Source of the DNA: Maribellus comscasis
GTDB lineage: Bacteria > Bacteroidota > Bacteroidia > Bacteroidales > Prolixibacteraceae
Reading direction: 5' to 3'
Assembly: GCF_009762775.1 (NCBI RefSeq)
Contig: NZ_CP046401.1
Location: forward strand, 992,001-1,056,000
Length of the DNA stretch: 64,000 nt
This document shows, one piece after another, positions 53,111 through 62,245 of the stretch. The notes under the pieces were generated by a model that made no database searches, was not told where the DNA came from, and saw only the letters and a list, made by a program, of their open reading frames with translations. Position numbers and translations under genes: made by a program. The first letter of the stretch is position 1. Each line of letters starts with the position of its first letter.

Positions 53111-55004
53111 TCAAGATTTCTTTTTTCAGGCGTTAATTTATTTGGGAGCAGCGGTAATTTCGGTCCCCATTGCAAAAAAGATGGGACTGGGCTCTGTGCT
53201 TGGCTACCTTTTGGCAGGCGTTATTATCGGCCCGTTTATTTTAGGCCTTGTAGGAAATGAAGCCGACGAGGTGATGCATTTTGCTGAATTTGGTGTTGTA
53301 TTAATGCTTTTTGTTATTGGTCTTGAGCTCCAGCCATCGCTTTTATGGAAAATGCGAAAATCGATTTTTGGATTAGGCGGGCTTCAGGTATTGATCACTT
53401 CGGTGGTTATCGCAGCGGTTGCCGTCCTTTTCGGTTTCCGATTGAATAATGCCATTGCGATTGGATTAATTTTAGCACTTTCTTCCACTGCAATCGTTAT
53501 TCAAACTTTAACTGAAAAAGGATTATTGCGAAATGTTGCAGGAAAATCAGCATTTTCGGTATTGCTTTTTCAGGATATGGCTGTTATTCCTGTTCTTGCG
53601 TTACTTCCTATTCTCGCTACCTGGGGAAGTAGCATTAACCTGGCACAATCAGATCTGGACAAAGTTACCGGAGTCTCCTCAATGCCGGGATGGGCGCAAC
53701 TCCTGTTAATAACAGGTGTAATTGCTGCAATAATTTTTATCGGTCGTTTTATTGCCCGCCATGTTTTCAGATTAGTTGCAGAAACCGGTCTCCACGAAAT
53801 ATTTACTGCACTGGGACTTCTGCTGGTAATCGGCATTGCACTGGCCATGGATGCAATTGGTCTTTCACCTGCTCTTGGAACTTTCATAGCGGGAGTAGTT
53901 TTGGCTGAAAATGAGTACCGTCACGAACTGGAATCAACCATTGAACCTTTTAAAGGGCTTCTGCTGGGTTTATTTTTTATTTCCGTGGGTGCAAGTATCA
54001 ATTTCAATTTGTTTGTTGAGCAGCCCTTCAAAATTCTGGCTTATGTACTTTTATTGATCCTTTTAAAATTTATCGTTCTCTTCATCCTTGGGCGAATCTT
54101 TAAACTCAGAAAAGGTTACGATTTTCTATTTGCATTTTTACTCGCGCAATCCAGTGAATTCAGTTTTGTTCTTATTTCCTTTTCCATTCAAAACCAACTT
54201 TTTGAAACACAAACTGCCGGAATTTTGCTATTGGTTGTTACCCTATCAATGACAATCTCTCCCCTTCTTCTGATTTTTAACGACAAAGCTGTTCGGCCTA
54301 TTCTTTCCCGACGGGAGAATAAACAGGATTTCGATGAATTTGACGAAATAAACCCGGTAATAATAGCAGGCTTTGGGAGGTTTGGTCTGGCTTTAGGTAG
54401 ATTTCTGCTCGCCAATAAAATCCAGGTAACTATTATTGATAGCAATCCTGCAAATGTGGAAATCCTCAGAAAATATGGTTTTAAACTTTTTTATGGTGAT
54501 GTTACCCGCCCGCAGGTGCTTGAAAAAGCCGGTATTGAAAAAGCCAAAATGTTGATTTTAAGCATGGCAGAACATGAAGATGCTTTAAAAATAGCTAAGC
54601 ACGTGCGGAAAAACTATCCCAGATTGCGAATTCTGGCAAGGGCAAAAGACATTTTTCATGTTTTTGAATTTTACAAACTACATGTTAGAATCACTCAGCG
54701 CGAAATGTTTAATTCAGCCACCGAGCTTGGTGTTAAAGCTTTGGTCCAGTTAGGATTTACCAGGTATGAAGCATACAGAGCCGGCCGTATTTTCAAACAT
54801 CATGAAGAACAAGTACTTGAAGAATTATACTCGACCTGGAAAGAGGACGAAAAAGAATTTATCAGGGAAACTCAACGCTTTTCAAAACAACTTTCAGAAA
54901 CTCTGCTAACAGAAAGAAATTATACAATTCATGAGTCGGATGACGCATGGGATGTTGACTCGGCAAGAAAGGAATCAATCGAAAGTTCATCATCTAAAGA
55001 ATAA
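53103..55004 (+). CDS. Glutathione-regulated-type K+/H+ antiporter (KefB/KefC, CPA2 family)
   Basis: 633 residues: about 12 membrane helices of the Na+/H+ exchanger fold (residues 1-390; MGLGSVLGYLLAGVIIGP, ALSSTAIVIQTL, LGTFIAGVVLAE), then an RCK/TrkA_N domain from about 415 (PVIIAGFGRFGLALGRFL) and a charged C-terminal tail. Overlaps kefG. The system acidifies the cytoplasm to protect against electrophiles. KefB and KefC cannot be told apart here. Confidence 0.93.
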   Translation: MHNQDFFFQALIYLGAAVISVPIAKKMGLGSVLGYLLAGVIIGPFILGLVGNEADEVMHFAEFGVVLMLFVIGLELQPSLLWKMRKSIFGLGGLQVLITSVVIAAVAVLFGFRLNNAIAIGLILALSSTAIVIQTLTEKGLLRNVAGKSAFSVLLFQDMAVIPVLALLPILATWGSSINLAQSDLDKVTGVSSMPGWAQLLLITGVIAAIIFIGRFIARHVFRLVAETGLHEIFTALGLLLVIGIALAMDAIGLSPALGTFIAGVVLAENEYRHELESTIEPFKGLLLGLFFISVGASINFNLFVEQPFKILAYVLLLILLKFIVLFILGRIFKLRKGYDFLFAFLLAQSSEFSFVLISFSIQNQLFETQTAGILLLVVTLSMTISPLLLIFNDKAVRPILSRRENKQDFDEFDEINPVIIAGFGRFGLALGRFLLANKIQVTIIDSNPANVEILRKYGFKLFYGDVTRPQVLEKAGIEKAKMLILSMAEHEDALKIAKHVRKNYPRLRILARAKDIFHVFEFYKLHVRITQREMFNSATELGVKALVQLGFTRYEAYRAGRIFKHHEEQVLEELYSTWKEDEKEFIRETQRFSKQLSETLLTERNYTIHESDDAWDVDSARKESIESSSSKE

Positions 55005-55093
55005 GCCGGAAAATTTCTTAAATTAGACTTTTTATAAATAGCATTTTTTCAAATAAAACTGAATTTTGACATGTGTATGTATACATAAATATA

Positions 55094-55101
55094 TAAATTT
55101 G
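55094..55101 (+). promoter_or_regulatory. Promoter -7 box of the rseC-rnf operon
   Basis: TAAATTTG, a perfect match, with TTTG at 55065-55068 (25-base spacer, longer than usual). Start expected near 55108, about 50 nt before the rseC-like GTG. Confidence 0.5.
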
Positions 55102-55159
55102 CAATCTGTAAGTTACAAAATTTTTAGTTACGGGAACAGATATCAGACATAGGGGCTTC

Positions 55160-55546
55160 GTGAAGGAGACAAGAGGTAATTCACTGATTGTAAATATCAT
55201 AAATGAATCAGCTTGTTCAGCATGTCATGCAAAAGGTGCTTGTACTGTGGCAGATTACCAGGACAAAGAAATTGAAATCACCAATTTTCAAAAAAAATAT
55301 TCTCCGGGACAGGAAGTAACCGTAATCTTTCAGGAATCAAAAGGTTTTACAGCACTTTTTTATGGTTATGTTCTACCTTTTATAATTGTACTTTTAACGC
55401 TCATTGTAACAAATTCTGTAACAAATGATGAATTATTGAGTGGTTTAATTTCACTCGGAATTTTAATACCATACTATATAACATTATTTTTTTTTCGTCA
55501 TTTATTAAAAAAAGTTTTCAAATTCGAAGTTGAAGAAACGATCTAA
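55160..55546 (+). CDS. rseC: SoxR-reducing system protein RseC family, first gene of the rnf operon
   Basis: 128 residues with an N-terminal cysteine cluster (SACSACHAKGACTV) and two C-terminal membrane helices (about 66-85 and 93-112), the RseC/MucC layout. It starts at GTG 55160; no ATG is available, because the reading frame upstream is closed at 55109. The link to Rnf is physical: rnfB begins 3 bases after its stop, and in E. coli RseC works with Rsx (Rnf homologue) to reduce SoxR. Confidence 0.85.
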   Translation: MKETRGNSLIVNIINESACSACHAKGACTVADYQDKEIEITNFQKKYSPGQEVTVIFQESKGFTALFYGYVLPFIIVLLTLIVTNSVTNDELLSGLISLGILIPYYITLFFFRHLLKKVFKFEVEETI

Positions 55547-55549
55547 CCT

Positions 55550-56416
55550 ATGAGTATTACCGTTATATATACGATTGCCACATTAAGTATAATTGGGACT
55601 TCGGCAGCAGTAATCCTGTTTTTTGTAGCACAAAAGTTTAAGGTAAACGAAGACCCGCGGATTGACCAGGTAGAGGAAGCTTTACCAAGTGCCAACTGTG
55701 GAGGGTGTGGCTTTGCCGGTTGTCGGGCATTTGCTGAAGCCTGCGTAAAAAATGGAGAACTGGCCGATTTATATTGCCCGGTAGGCGGCAATGAAACCAT
55801 GAACACTGTTGCTTCCATCTTAGGACTGGAGGCTGTAAAGAAAGATCCAAGGGTAGCTTTTATAAGGTGCAACGGAACTTGCGACCACAGACCAAAAACA
55901 AGTCATTTTGACGGGGCAACAACTTGTGCCATTGCATCATCCGTTTACAGTGGCGAATCTGATTGCCAATATGGTTGTTTGGGTTACGGCGACTGTTATG
56001 ATGCCTGCGATTTTGACGCCATTGACCTGCGGGAAGGAATGGGTGTCCCGTTGATTCTCGACGATAAGTGCGTAGCCTGCGGAGCTTGTGTTGACGCTTG
56101 CCCGAAAGATTTGATTGAGCTGCGTAAAAAGTTCCCAAAAGACAGAAAAGTTGTTGTAGCATGCCGCAATGAGGATAAGGGTGGAGTTGCACGGAAAGCA
56201 TGCAGCACAGCATGTATAGGTTGCGGAAAATGTCAAAAAGAGTGCAAATTCGATGCGATTACCATCGAAAACAATCTGGCATACATTGATTCAGATAAAT
56301 GTAAACTTTGCCGGAAATGTCCACCTGTTTGTCCAACAAATGCAATCCTCGAACTGAATTTTCCACCGAGGAAAATAAAAAAGGAAGAAAAAGAAGAGTG
56401 TAATACAGCTAAATAG
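55550..56416 (+). CDS. rnfB: Electron transport complex subunit RnfB
   Basis: 288 residues: an N-terminal membrane helix, a CGGCGFAGC-type [4Fe-4S] site (about 46-70), then further Cys-rich regions including CVACGACVDACP and CKLCRKCPPVCP ferredoxin motifs plus extra cysteines in the middle. RnfB is the ferredoxin-accepting subunit on the cytoplasmic side. A member of a complete rnfBCDGEA operon. Confidence 0.97.
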   Translation: MSITVIYTIATLSIIGTSAAVILFFVAQKFKVNEDPRIDQVEEALPSANCGGCGFAGCRAFAEACVKNGELADLYCPVGGNETMNTVASILGLEAVKKDPRVAFIRCNGTCDHRPKTSHFDGATTCAIASSVYSGESDCQYGCLGYGDCYDACDFDAIDLREGMGVPLILDDKCVACGACVDACPKDLIELRKKFPKDRKVVVACRNEDKGGVARKACSTACIGCGKCQKECKFDAITIENNLAYIDSDKCKLCRKCPPVCPTNAILELNFPPRKIKKEEKEECNTAK

Positions 56417-56422
56417 ACCAGA

Positions 56423-57754
56423 ATGTTAAAAACGTTCAAACTGGGAGGTGTTCACCCTCCTGAAAATAAACTTTCAGCCGATAAAGAGATACAGGTTCTT
56501 CCTCTCCCGAAATCGGTGTTTATTCCGGTAGCTCAACACATTGGAGCACCGGCTACACCAACGGTAAAACGTGGGGATGAAGTAAAAGTGGGACAGGTTA
56601 TTGCCAAAAGCAGCAGTTTTGTCTCTACCAATATTCATTCATCGGTTTCAGGAAAAGTTAAAAAAGTTGATTTTTCAGAAGATAGTTCAGGATATCCTAA
56701 GCAGGGAGTTTTTATCGATGTTGCCGGCGACGAATGGATAGAAGAAATTGATCGCTCAGAGGAGTTGGCCAGGGAATTTGATATTGACGGAGCAGAAATC
56801 ATCAAAAAGATCCAGGAAGCGGGAATCGTTGGTTTGGGAGGAGCTACTTTCCCCACACATGTAAAACTGGTTCCGCCGAAGGGAATGAAAGCCGAAGTAT
56901 TATTAATTAACGGTGTAGAATGTGAACCTTACCTCACTTCTGACCACCGTTTAATGCTGGAAAAAGCTGATGAAATTTTAGTCGGCATACAACTTTTAAT
57001 GAAGGCATTAAATGTGGAAAAGGCTGTAATCGGAATCGAAAACAATAAACCCGATGCGATTCAATTTCTTTCAGAAAAAACAAAAAATTACAAGGGTATT
57101 TTGGTTCAGCCTTTAAAAGTAAAATATCCGCAAGGCGGAGAAAAACAACTCATTAAAGCAGTTACGGGAAAAGAAGTTCCCTCAGGCGGGCTTCCAATTG
57201 CAGTGGGAGCCGTTGTGAGTAACGTGGGTACTGCCTTTGCAGTTTACGAAGCGGTTCAAAAAAACAAGCCTCTTTTTGAAAGAGTAGTTACTATAACAGG
57301 GAAAGGAGTTTCACAACCGTCAAATTTTAAAGTCAGGATTGGAACTTCAACTTCCGAACTTGTAGAAGCTGCCGGAGGATTACCGGAGAGTACCGGAAAG
57401 GTTATTAGTGGTGGCCCTATGATGGGACGTGCCATTGCTTCGCTTGAAGTACCTGTAACAAAAGGCACTTCGGGAATTCTTATCATGAAAGAAGAGGAAT
57501 CAAAACGTAAGGATTATATTGCCTGCATCCGTTGTTCGCGTTGTGTTTCGGTTTGCCCAATGGGACTGGAGCCTTATCTTTTGATGACACTTTCGCAGAA
57601 ACAAATTTTCGACCGTGCCGAGAACGACCGCGTAATGGATTGTATTGAATGTGGATCGTGCAGTTACACCTGCCCTTCGGAAAGGCCTTTACTCGACTAT
57701 ATACGTTTTGGAAAAGGGAAAGTGGGACAAATTATTCGTTCAAGAAAAAAATAA
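56423..57754 (+). CDS. rnfC: Electron transport complex subunit RnfC
   Basis: 443 residues. FMN/NADH-binding region with GGATFPTHVKL (about 145) and INGVECEPYLTSDHR; C-terminal two [4Fe-4S] motifs, CIRCSRCVSVCP and CIECGSCSYTCP. It reduces NAD+ with electrons delivered by the other subunits. Starts 6 bases after rnfB. Confidence 0.97.
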   Translation: MLKTFKLGGVHPPENKLSADKEIQVLPLPKSVFIPVAQHIGAPATPTVKRGDEVKVGQVIAKSSSFVSTNIHSSVSGKVKKVDFSEDSSGYPKQGVFIDVAGDEWIEEIDRSEELAREFDIDGAEIIKKIQEAGIVGLGGATFPTHVKLVPPKGMKAEVLLINGVECEPYLTSDHRLMLEKADEILVGIQLLMKALNVEKAVIGIENNKPDAIQFLSEKTKNYKGILVQPLKVKYPQGGEKQLIKAVTGKEVPSGGLPIAVGAVVSNVGTAFAVYEAVQKNKPLFERVVTITGKGVSQPSNFKVRIGTSTSELVEAAGGLPESTGKVISGGPMMGRAIASLEVPVTKGTSGILIMKEEESKRKDYIACIRCSRCVSVCPMGLEPYLLMTLSQKQIFDRAENDRVMDCIECGSCSYTCPSERPLLDYIRFGKGKVGQIIRSRKK

Positions 57755-57777
57755 TCAAATAATCTATACAACCGAAG

Positions 57778-58758
57778 ATGAGCAAATTATTAACAGTATC
57801 ACCTTCACCTCATGTTCATTCAGACGATTCAACCCAAAAAATAATGTACCGCGTTGTGCTGGCAATGATTCCTGCACTGGTTTGGTCGGTTTTTGTTTTT
57901 GGTCTGGATGCTCTGCGGGTTACCATAATTGCAGTTCTGGCATGTCTGGCATTTGAATTTCTGATTCAAAAATACCTGATAAAAGTAAAGCCAACAATTA
58001 CCGATGGCTCTGCGCTGATTACCGGAATTTTGCTGGCTTTTAATGTTCCTTCAAATATTCCGTGGTGGATAATCGTTATCGGATCGCTGGCTGCTATCGG
58101 TATCGGTAAACTATCGTTTGGCGGGCTGGGACACAATATTTTTAATCCTGCGCTGGTTGGAAGGGTTTTTATGCTGATTTCCTTTCCGGTTCAAATGACG
58201 TCGTGGCCTGTAAACAGACAAAGCGGAATAGATGCTGTTACTTCGGCTACTCCTCTTGGAATCATAAAAGAAGGTATTTCAAACGGCACCCCTATTTCTG
58301 AAATCTCGCAAAGCCTTCCCTCCACCTTTGAACTGTTTTGGGGTGGAATTGGAGGTTCGCTGGGAGAAATATCAGCTGTACTTTTGGTAATTGGTGGTTT
58401 ATACATGTTGTATAAAAAAGTAATTACCTGGCATATTCCGGTTTCTATTCTGGCAACTGTGGGAGTAATCGCCGGAATCTTTTGGATGGTCAATCCGGCA
58501 ATTTATATCAACCCGCTTTATCATATTTTAACCGGAGGGTTAATGCTGGGCGCTATATTTATGGCAACCGATATGGTTTCGTCTCCCATGAATCCAAAAG
58601 GACAGATTATTTATGGAGTTGGAATTGGTGTTATTACCATAAGCATCCGATTATTTGGAGCTTACCCTGAGGGGATTTCATTTGCGATATTAATAATGAA
58701 TGCTGTTACTCCTCTTATTAATTACTATGTGAAACCTGTAAGATTTGGAGGGAAATAA
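57778..58758 (+). CDS. rnfD: Electron transport complex subunit RnfD
   Basis: 326-residue membrane protein with about nine helices. The covalent FMN site is the SATP motif with Thr158 (DAVTSATPLG). It belongs to the ion-translocating core. rnfG starts 2 bases after its stop. Confidence 0.97.
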   Translation: MSKLLTVSPSPHVHSDDSTQKIMYRVVLAMIPALVWSVFVFGLDALRVTIIAVLACLAFEFLIQKYLIKVKPTITDGSALITGILLAFNVPSNIPWWIIVIGSLAAIGIGKLSFGGLGHNIFNPALVGRVFMLISFPVQMTSWPVNRQSGIDAVTSATPLGIIKEGISNGTPISEISQSLPSTFELFWGGIGGSLGEISAVLLVIGGLYMLYKKVITWHIPVSILATVGVIAGIFWMVNPAIYINPLYHILTGGLMLGAIFMATDMVSSPMNPKGQIIYGVGIGVITISIRLFGAYPEGISFAILIMNAVTPLINYYVKPVRFGGK

Positions 58759-58760
58759 CC

Positions 58761-59369
58761 ATGGCAAAACGAGAATCGACATTTATAAATATGGTGGTAA
58801 CACTTTTCCTGGTTACCGGGATCGCGGCTGCCGGATTGGGCTTTGTTTATGATTTAACAAAAGGACCAATTGAAGTAGCAAGGCTAAAGGCACAAAGCGA
58901 AGCAATAAAACAGGTTCTTCCTGAATTTGATACGCTGGGCGCTTCATTTAAAACACTGGCAGAAGAAGGTGGTGACAGTCTGGAATTTTTCCCGGCATAT
59001 AAAAATGGGAAACTGATCGGTACAGCCGTACAGACATATACCAAAAAAGGATTCAATGGATTTATCTCCATCATGGCCGGAATCGATGAGGCTGGAAATT
59101 TTTCAGGATATTCAGTTTTGGAGCACGAAGAGACTCCCGGCTTGGGATCAAAAATGGATGTTTGGTTTAACAACCCAGAGAAACCCAAACAATTTGTTAT
59201 CGGAAAAAATCCGAACAATACAAATTTTACCGTTTCAAAAGACGGGGGCGACATTGATGCAATAACAGCATCTACAATCTCATCAAGAGCCTTTTTAGAT
59301 GCGCTTACACGAGCGTATTCTTCTTACGAAAAAAATAGTGACGCAACTTCCGGATTAACCGGAAATTAA
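58761..59369 (+). CDS. rnfG: Electron transport complex subunit RnfG
   Basis: 202 residues: one N-terminal membrane anchor (about 10-32) and a periplasmic FMN domain. The flavinylated Thr is Thr172 in ITASTISSR, the S(T/A)xT-type site. Flavinylation would need an ApbE protein, not found in this window. Confidence 0.95.
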   Translation: MAKRESTFINMVVTLFLVTGIAAAGLGFVYDLTKGPIEVARLKAQSEAIKQVLPEFDTLGASFKTLAEEGGDSLEFFPAYKNGKLIGTAVQTYTKKGFNGFISIMAGIDEAGNFSGYSVLEHEETPGLGSKMDVWFNNPEKPKQFVIGKNPNNTNFTVSKDGGDIDAITASTISSRAFLDALTRAYSSYEKNSDATSGLTGN

Positions 59370-59379
59370 AAATAATACC

Positions 59380-59964
59380 ATGAACCAGTGGAAAAACTTT
59401 TCAAAAGGATTTATTAAGGAAAACCCGGTTTTTGTTTTGCTTTTGGGAATGTGCCCTACGCTTGGAGTTACTTCGTCGGCGATTAACGGGCTTGGAATGG
59501 GACTGGCAACAACTTTTGTTTTACTGATGTCAAACATTGTAGTTTCGCTGGTTAAGAATCTCATTCCCGAAAAAGTTCGCATCCCGAGTTTTATAGTAAT
59601 TATAGCGGCGTTTGTTACCATTGTACAATTAGCTATGCAGGCCTATTTACCATCATTGTACAAAAGTCTGGGCTTGTTTATCCCGTTGATTGTTGTAAAC
59701 TGTATTGTTCTCGGCCGTGCCGAAGCATTCGCATCAAAAAACACACTGGTTTCATCCGCAATTGACGGAGTTGGAATCGGACTTGGTTTTAGCTTTGCTT
59801 TGGTTTTACTGGGAAGTATCCGCGAAATTTTGGGCAGTGGTAAAATATTCAACATCACCTTGTATTCTGAGAATTACGTAACTCTGCTGTTTGTTTTGGC
59901 ACCGGGCGCTTTTATTGTTTTGGGTTATTTAATTGCCATCATCAACCGGATTAAAAAGAATTAG
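59380..59964 (+). CDS. rnfE: Electron transport complex subunit RnfE
   Basis: 194-residue membrane protein with about six helices ([45 protein letters not shown]), paralogous to RnfA and inserted in opposite topology. Ends with a short cytosolic tail; the stop overlaps the Shine-Dalgarno sequence of rnfA. Confidence 0.96.
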   Translation: MNQWKNFSKGFIKENPVFVLLLGMCPTLGVTSSAINGLGMGLATTFVLLMSNIVVSLVKNLIPEKVRIPSFIVIIAAFVTIVQLAMQAYLPSLYKSLGLFIPLIVVNCIVLGRAEAFASKNTLVSSAIDGVGIGLGFSFALVLLGSIREILGSGKIFNITLYSENYVTLLFVLAPGAFIVLGYLIAIINRIKKN

Positions 59965-59969
59965 GAGGA
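59963..59969 (+). promoter_or_regulatory. Strong Shine-Dalgarno for rnfA
   Basis: AGGAGGA lies 6 bases before the rnfA ATG at 59976 and overlaps the rnfE stop. Such full Shine-Dalgarno sequences are rare in this window and in Bacteroidota generally, so it may set the RnfA:RnfE ratio. Confidence 0.6.
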
Positions 59970-59975
59970 AATACA

Positions 59976-60548
59976 ATGAACTACTTAGTAATTATCATAG
60001 GAGCGGTTTTAGTCAACAACATCGTACTGATGCAGTTTTTGGGGATTTGCCCGTTTTTGGGTGTTTCCAAAAGACTTTCAACTGCCATTGGAATGACAGG
60101 GGCCGTTGCTTTTGTAATGGTTCTTGCCACCATTGTAACTTATTTAATTCAAAAATACGTACTCGACAGTTTGGGATTGGCCTTTCTGCAAACCATAGCA
60201 TTTATTCTGGTTATTGCATCGCTGGTTCAGCTGGTCGAGATTATACTCAAAAAAGTAAGCCCGGCATTGTATCAGGCACTCGGAATTTTTCTTCCTTTAA
60301 TCACAACCAACTGTGCCATTTTGGGTGTTGCTATTCTAACCATTCAAAAAGAATTCAATTTACTTGAAGGTGTAGTGTATGCCATTGCCAATGCTGTGGG
60401 TTTTGGATTGGCACTGGTTCTATTTGCAGGAATTCGCGAACATCTCGATTTACAGGATGTACCTAAAGGTTTAAAAGGAACACCAATTGCTTTAATCACT
60501 GCAGGAATTCTGGCGATGGCCTTTATGGGATTTTCAGGATTAGTATAA
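59976..60548 (+). CDS. rnfA: Electron transport complex subunit RnfA
   Basis: 190-residue membrane protein with about six helices ([40 protein letters not shown]). Last gene of the operon. RnfA and RnfE together coordinate a membrane [2Fe-2S] cluster through conserved Cys residues, seen here in the GICPFLG motif. Confidence 0.97.
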   Translation: MNYLVIIIGAVLVNNIVLMQFLGICPFLGVSKRLSTAIGMTGAVAFVMVLATIVTYLIQKYVLDSLGLAFLQTIAFILVIASLVQLVEIILKKVSPALYQALGIFLPLITTNCAILGVAILTIQKEFNLLEGVVYAIANAVGFGLALVLFAGIREHLDLQDVPKGLKGTPIALITAGILAMAFMGFSGLV

Positions 60549-60570
60549 AAACAAAGAAATAGAACAAAAG

Positions 60571-60603
60571 GATGGTATCATTTCAGGGAGTGCCATCTTT
60601 TTT
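60571..60603 (+). terminator. Terminator of the rnf operon
   Basis: The stem GATGG (60571-60575) and CCATC (60593-60597) with a 17-base loop region is followed by T6 (60598-60603). Convergent with the radical SAM gene, whose stop is at 60608. Confidence 0.6.
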
Positions 60604-60607
60604 ATAT

Positions 60608-61690
60608 TCATACTTCCCCTTCTTTTATCCGTTTATAGTGGCAAAAAAGCAGGTTCCCCATTTCATCGCGAAGATGCATACCGTTCCCCTCGCAATATTT
60701 AAAATATTCGCAAAGCTCACACTCTCCCGTTTTTAACCATTCCCTGCTTCTAAATATGGAATAATTCTTTTCCCAGATTTCCCTGAAACTATCAGTGTAA
60801 ATATTTCCCTGAACAAAGTTATCTCTTAAATTCGGGCATGCCGATATTGAACCATCAATTAACACAGAAGCAATATTTATTCCTGCCCGGCAAAAAAACA
60901 GGTTATCTCTTACTTCGCTTTCATAATTTCCCAGAAAACCTTCGCAGCCATAATTTATTTTTACGTCTCCTTTTTTTCGCTCTGCAGCGATAAAGTCAAA
61001 AAGCTGTTTGAATTGTTTTGGCGGCAGCTGTAATTCATTGTGAACTTTTGCCCTGCCAACAGGAAACACGGTAAACAAACGCCATTGTTTAACACCGTTT
61101 TCCAACAACACTTTTTTTAATAACGGTAACTCGTCAAAATTCTTTTGATTTACACAAGTCACAACATCAAATCCCAAACCGTTTACCTTTGACAAAAGGG
61201 CAATACTTTTTACCGCTTGCTGAAAACTGTTCCGGTTGCCGCGTAACCAGTTATGTGAACTTTCCAAACCGTCTAAACTAATTGTAACGGCACGCATTCC
61301 CACATTTAACAACGACTCCAGGCGTTTTCCCGAAAGTTGTAAACCATTGGAAACTATTCCCCACGGAAATTCTCTCTTGTAAAGTTGTTGTCCGCACACC
61401 TCCAAATCTTTTCGCAACAAGGGTTCGCCACCGGCAAATACAATCATTGTTTTATGCGGGTCAACAATTTCTTTAATATCGTCGATTGCATTAATAAAAT
61501 CCTCAACCGGCATATCTTTTACCTGCGACTCCTTCTTGCAATCGCTCCCACAATGCAAACAATTAAGATTACATCTTAATGTGCATTCCCAAAAAATATA
61601 ATTTAAACGGTGGAGTTTCTTTTCATTTTGTTTATAGCGGCGAAACAATTCCAACGCAATCTTTTTCCGAAAAGAGATATCTGAAACCAT
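60608..61690 (-). CDS. Radical SAM/SPASM enzyme of the rSAM/lipoprotein system (TIGR04133-like)
   Basis: 360 residues. The [4Fe-4S]-SAM motif is C-x3-C-x2-C in CTLRCNLNCLHCG near residue 35, within a radical SAM domain; the GGEPLL motif follows. The C-terminal SPASM-like region has C-x12-G-x4-C, then C-x2-C-x5-C and a final Cys near residue 349, but one Cys of the usual Cx2Cx5Cx3C is Gly, giving an altered auxiliary-cluster set. Its start shares one base with the stop of the lipoprotein gene (TAATG), so translation is coupled. Family placement is from memory; the target is probably the lipoprotein. Confidence 0.85.
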   Translation of the reverse strand: MVSDISFRKKIALELFRRYKQNEKKLHRLNYIFWECTLRCNLNCLHCGSDCKKESQVKDMPVEDFINAIDDIKEIVDPHKTMIVFAGGEPLLRKDLEVCGQQLYKREFPWGIVSNGLQLSGKRLESLLNVGMRAVTISLDGLESSHNWLRGNRNSFQQAVKSIALLSKVNGLGFDVVTCVNQKNFDELPLLKKVLLENGVKQWRLFTVFPVGRAKVHNELQLPPKQFKQLFDFIAAERKKGDVKINYGCEGFLGNYESEVRDNLFFCRAGINIASVLIDGSISACPNLRDNFVQGNIYTDSFREIWEKNYSIFRSREWLKTGECELCEYFKYCEGNGMHLRDEMGNLLFCHYKRIKEGEV

Positions 61691-62130
61691 TAATTTTTGT
61701 CCTTCAGTTTTATATCAAATTCCTTGTTGGTCTCTCCATTGTACCAACCTCCGTCTCCTCCGTTAAATTCAGGGTCGACAAATGCAACCACTGTATCAAG
61801 CTTTTGATATTCGCCATTTTCAGCACCATCTACGTCCTCAAAATAAATTGGAAACTCCTGGTCGGTTGGGAAATCCACTTTTTCCACTTCATATTGCCCA
61901 CTTTCATTTGTAAGGGTTGAATCATAGCTCATTTTTACCTTAATCCCTTTGATTCCGACGTCATTTTCATTTGTCACCTTCCCTGTAACAATAAATGTTG
62001 CACTTGGTGTACCATATTCTGCAACTGTGCCATATTCACACCCTCCAAAAGAGCAGGCAGTCCCTATTCCAAGAACGGATATAATAAATGCAATAATTCT
62101 ATTTTGGCTTTTTAAAATTCGGTTTTTCAT
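61690..62130 (-). CDS. Putative lipoprotein of the rSAM/lipoprotein system (TIGR04134-like)
   Basis: 146 residues. Signal region IIAFIISVLGIGTAC with a lipobox-like GTAC (about residue 26), then a conserved CEYG...EYGTPSATF block, and a probable beta-sandwich (carboxypeptidase regulatory-like; FIVTGKVTNENDVGIKGIKVKM). Tail rich in Asp, Gly and Asn (GGDGGW). It is upstream of and overlaps the radical SAM gene. The YGTPxA block may be the part recognised or modified by the enzyme; this is inference. Confidence 0.82.
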   Translation of the reverse strand: MKNRILKSQNRIIAFIISVLGIGTACSFGGCEYGTVAEYGTPSATFIVTGKVTNENDVGIKGIKVKMSYDSTLTNESGQYEVEKVDFPTDQEFPIYFEDVDGAENGEYQKLDTVVAFVDPEFNGGDGGWYNGETNKEFDIKLKDKN

Positions 62131-62245
62131 GTTGATTTTTTAGTTTACAGATTATTTTCTGCACAGAAAGGTTGCTTCGCTAAGTCGTTTTTTCAAACTT
62201 AACAAAATATTTGCCACTTTTACATTCAATTTATTTAAATATAAA

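Noticed and set aside
60608..61690. Anaerobic sulfatase-maturating enzyme for the sulfatase at 5055
   Set aside because: The radical SAM protein is coupled to a lipoprotein, has a reduced SPASM Cys set and a different N-terminus, and is 54 kb from the sulfatase.
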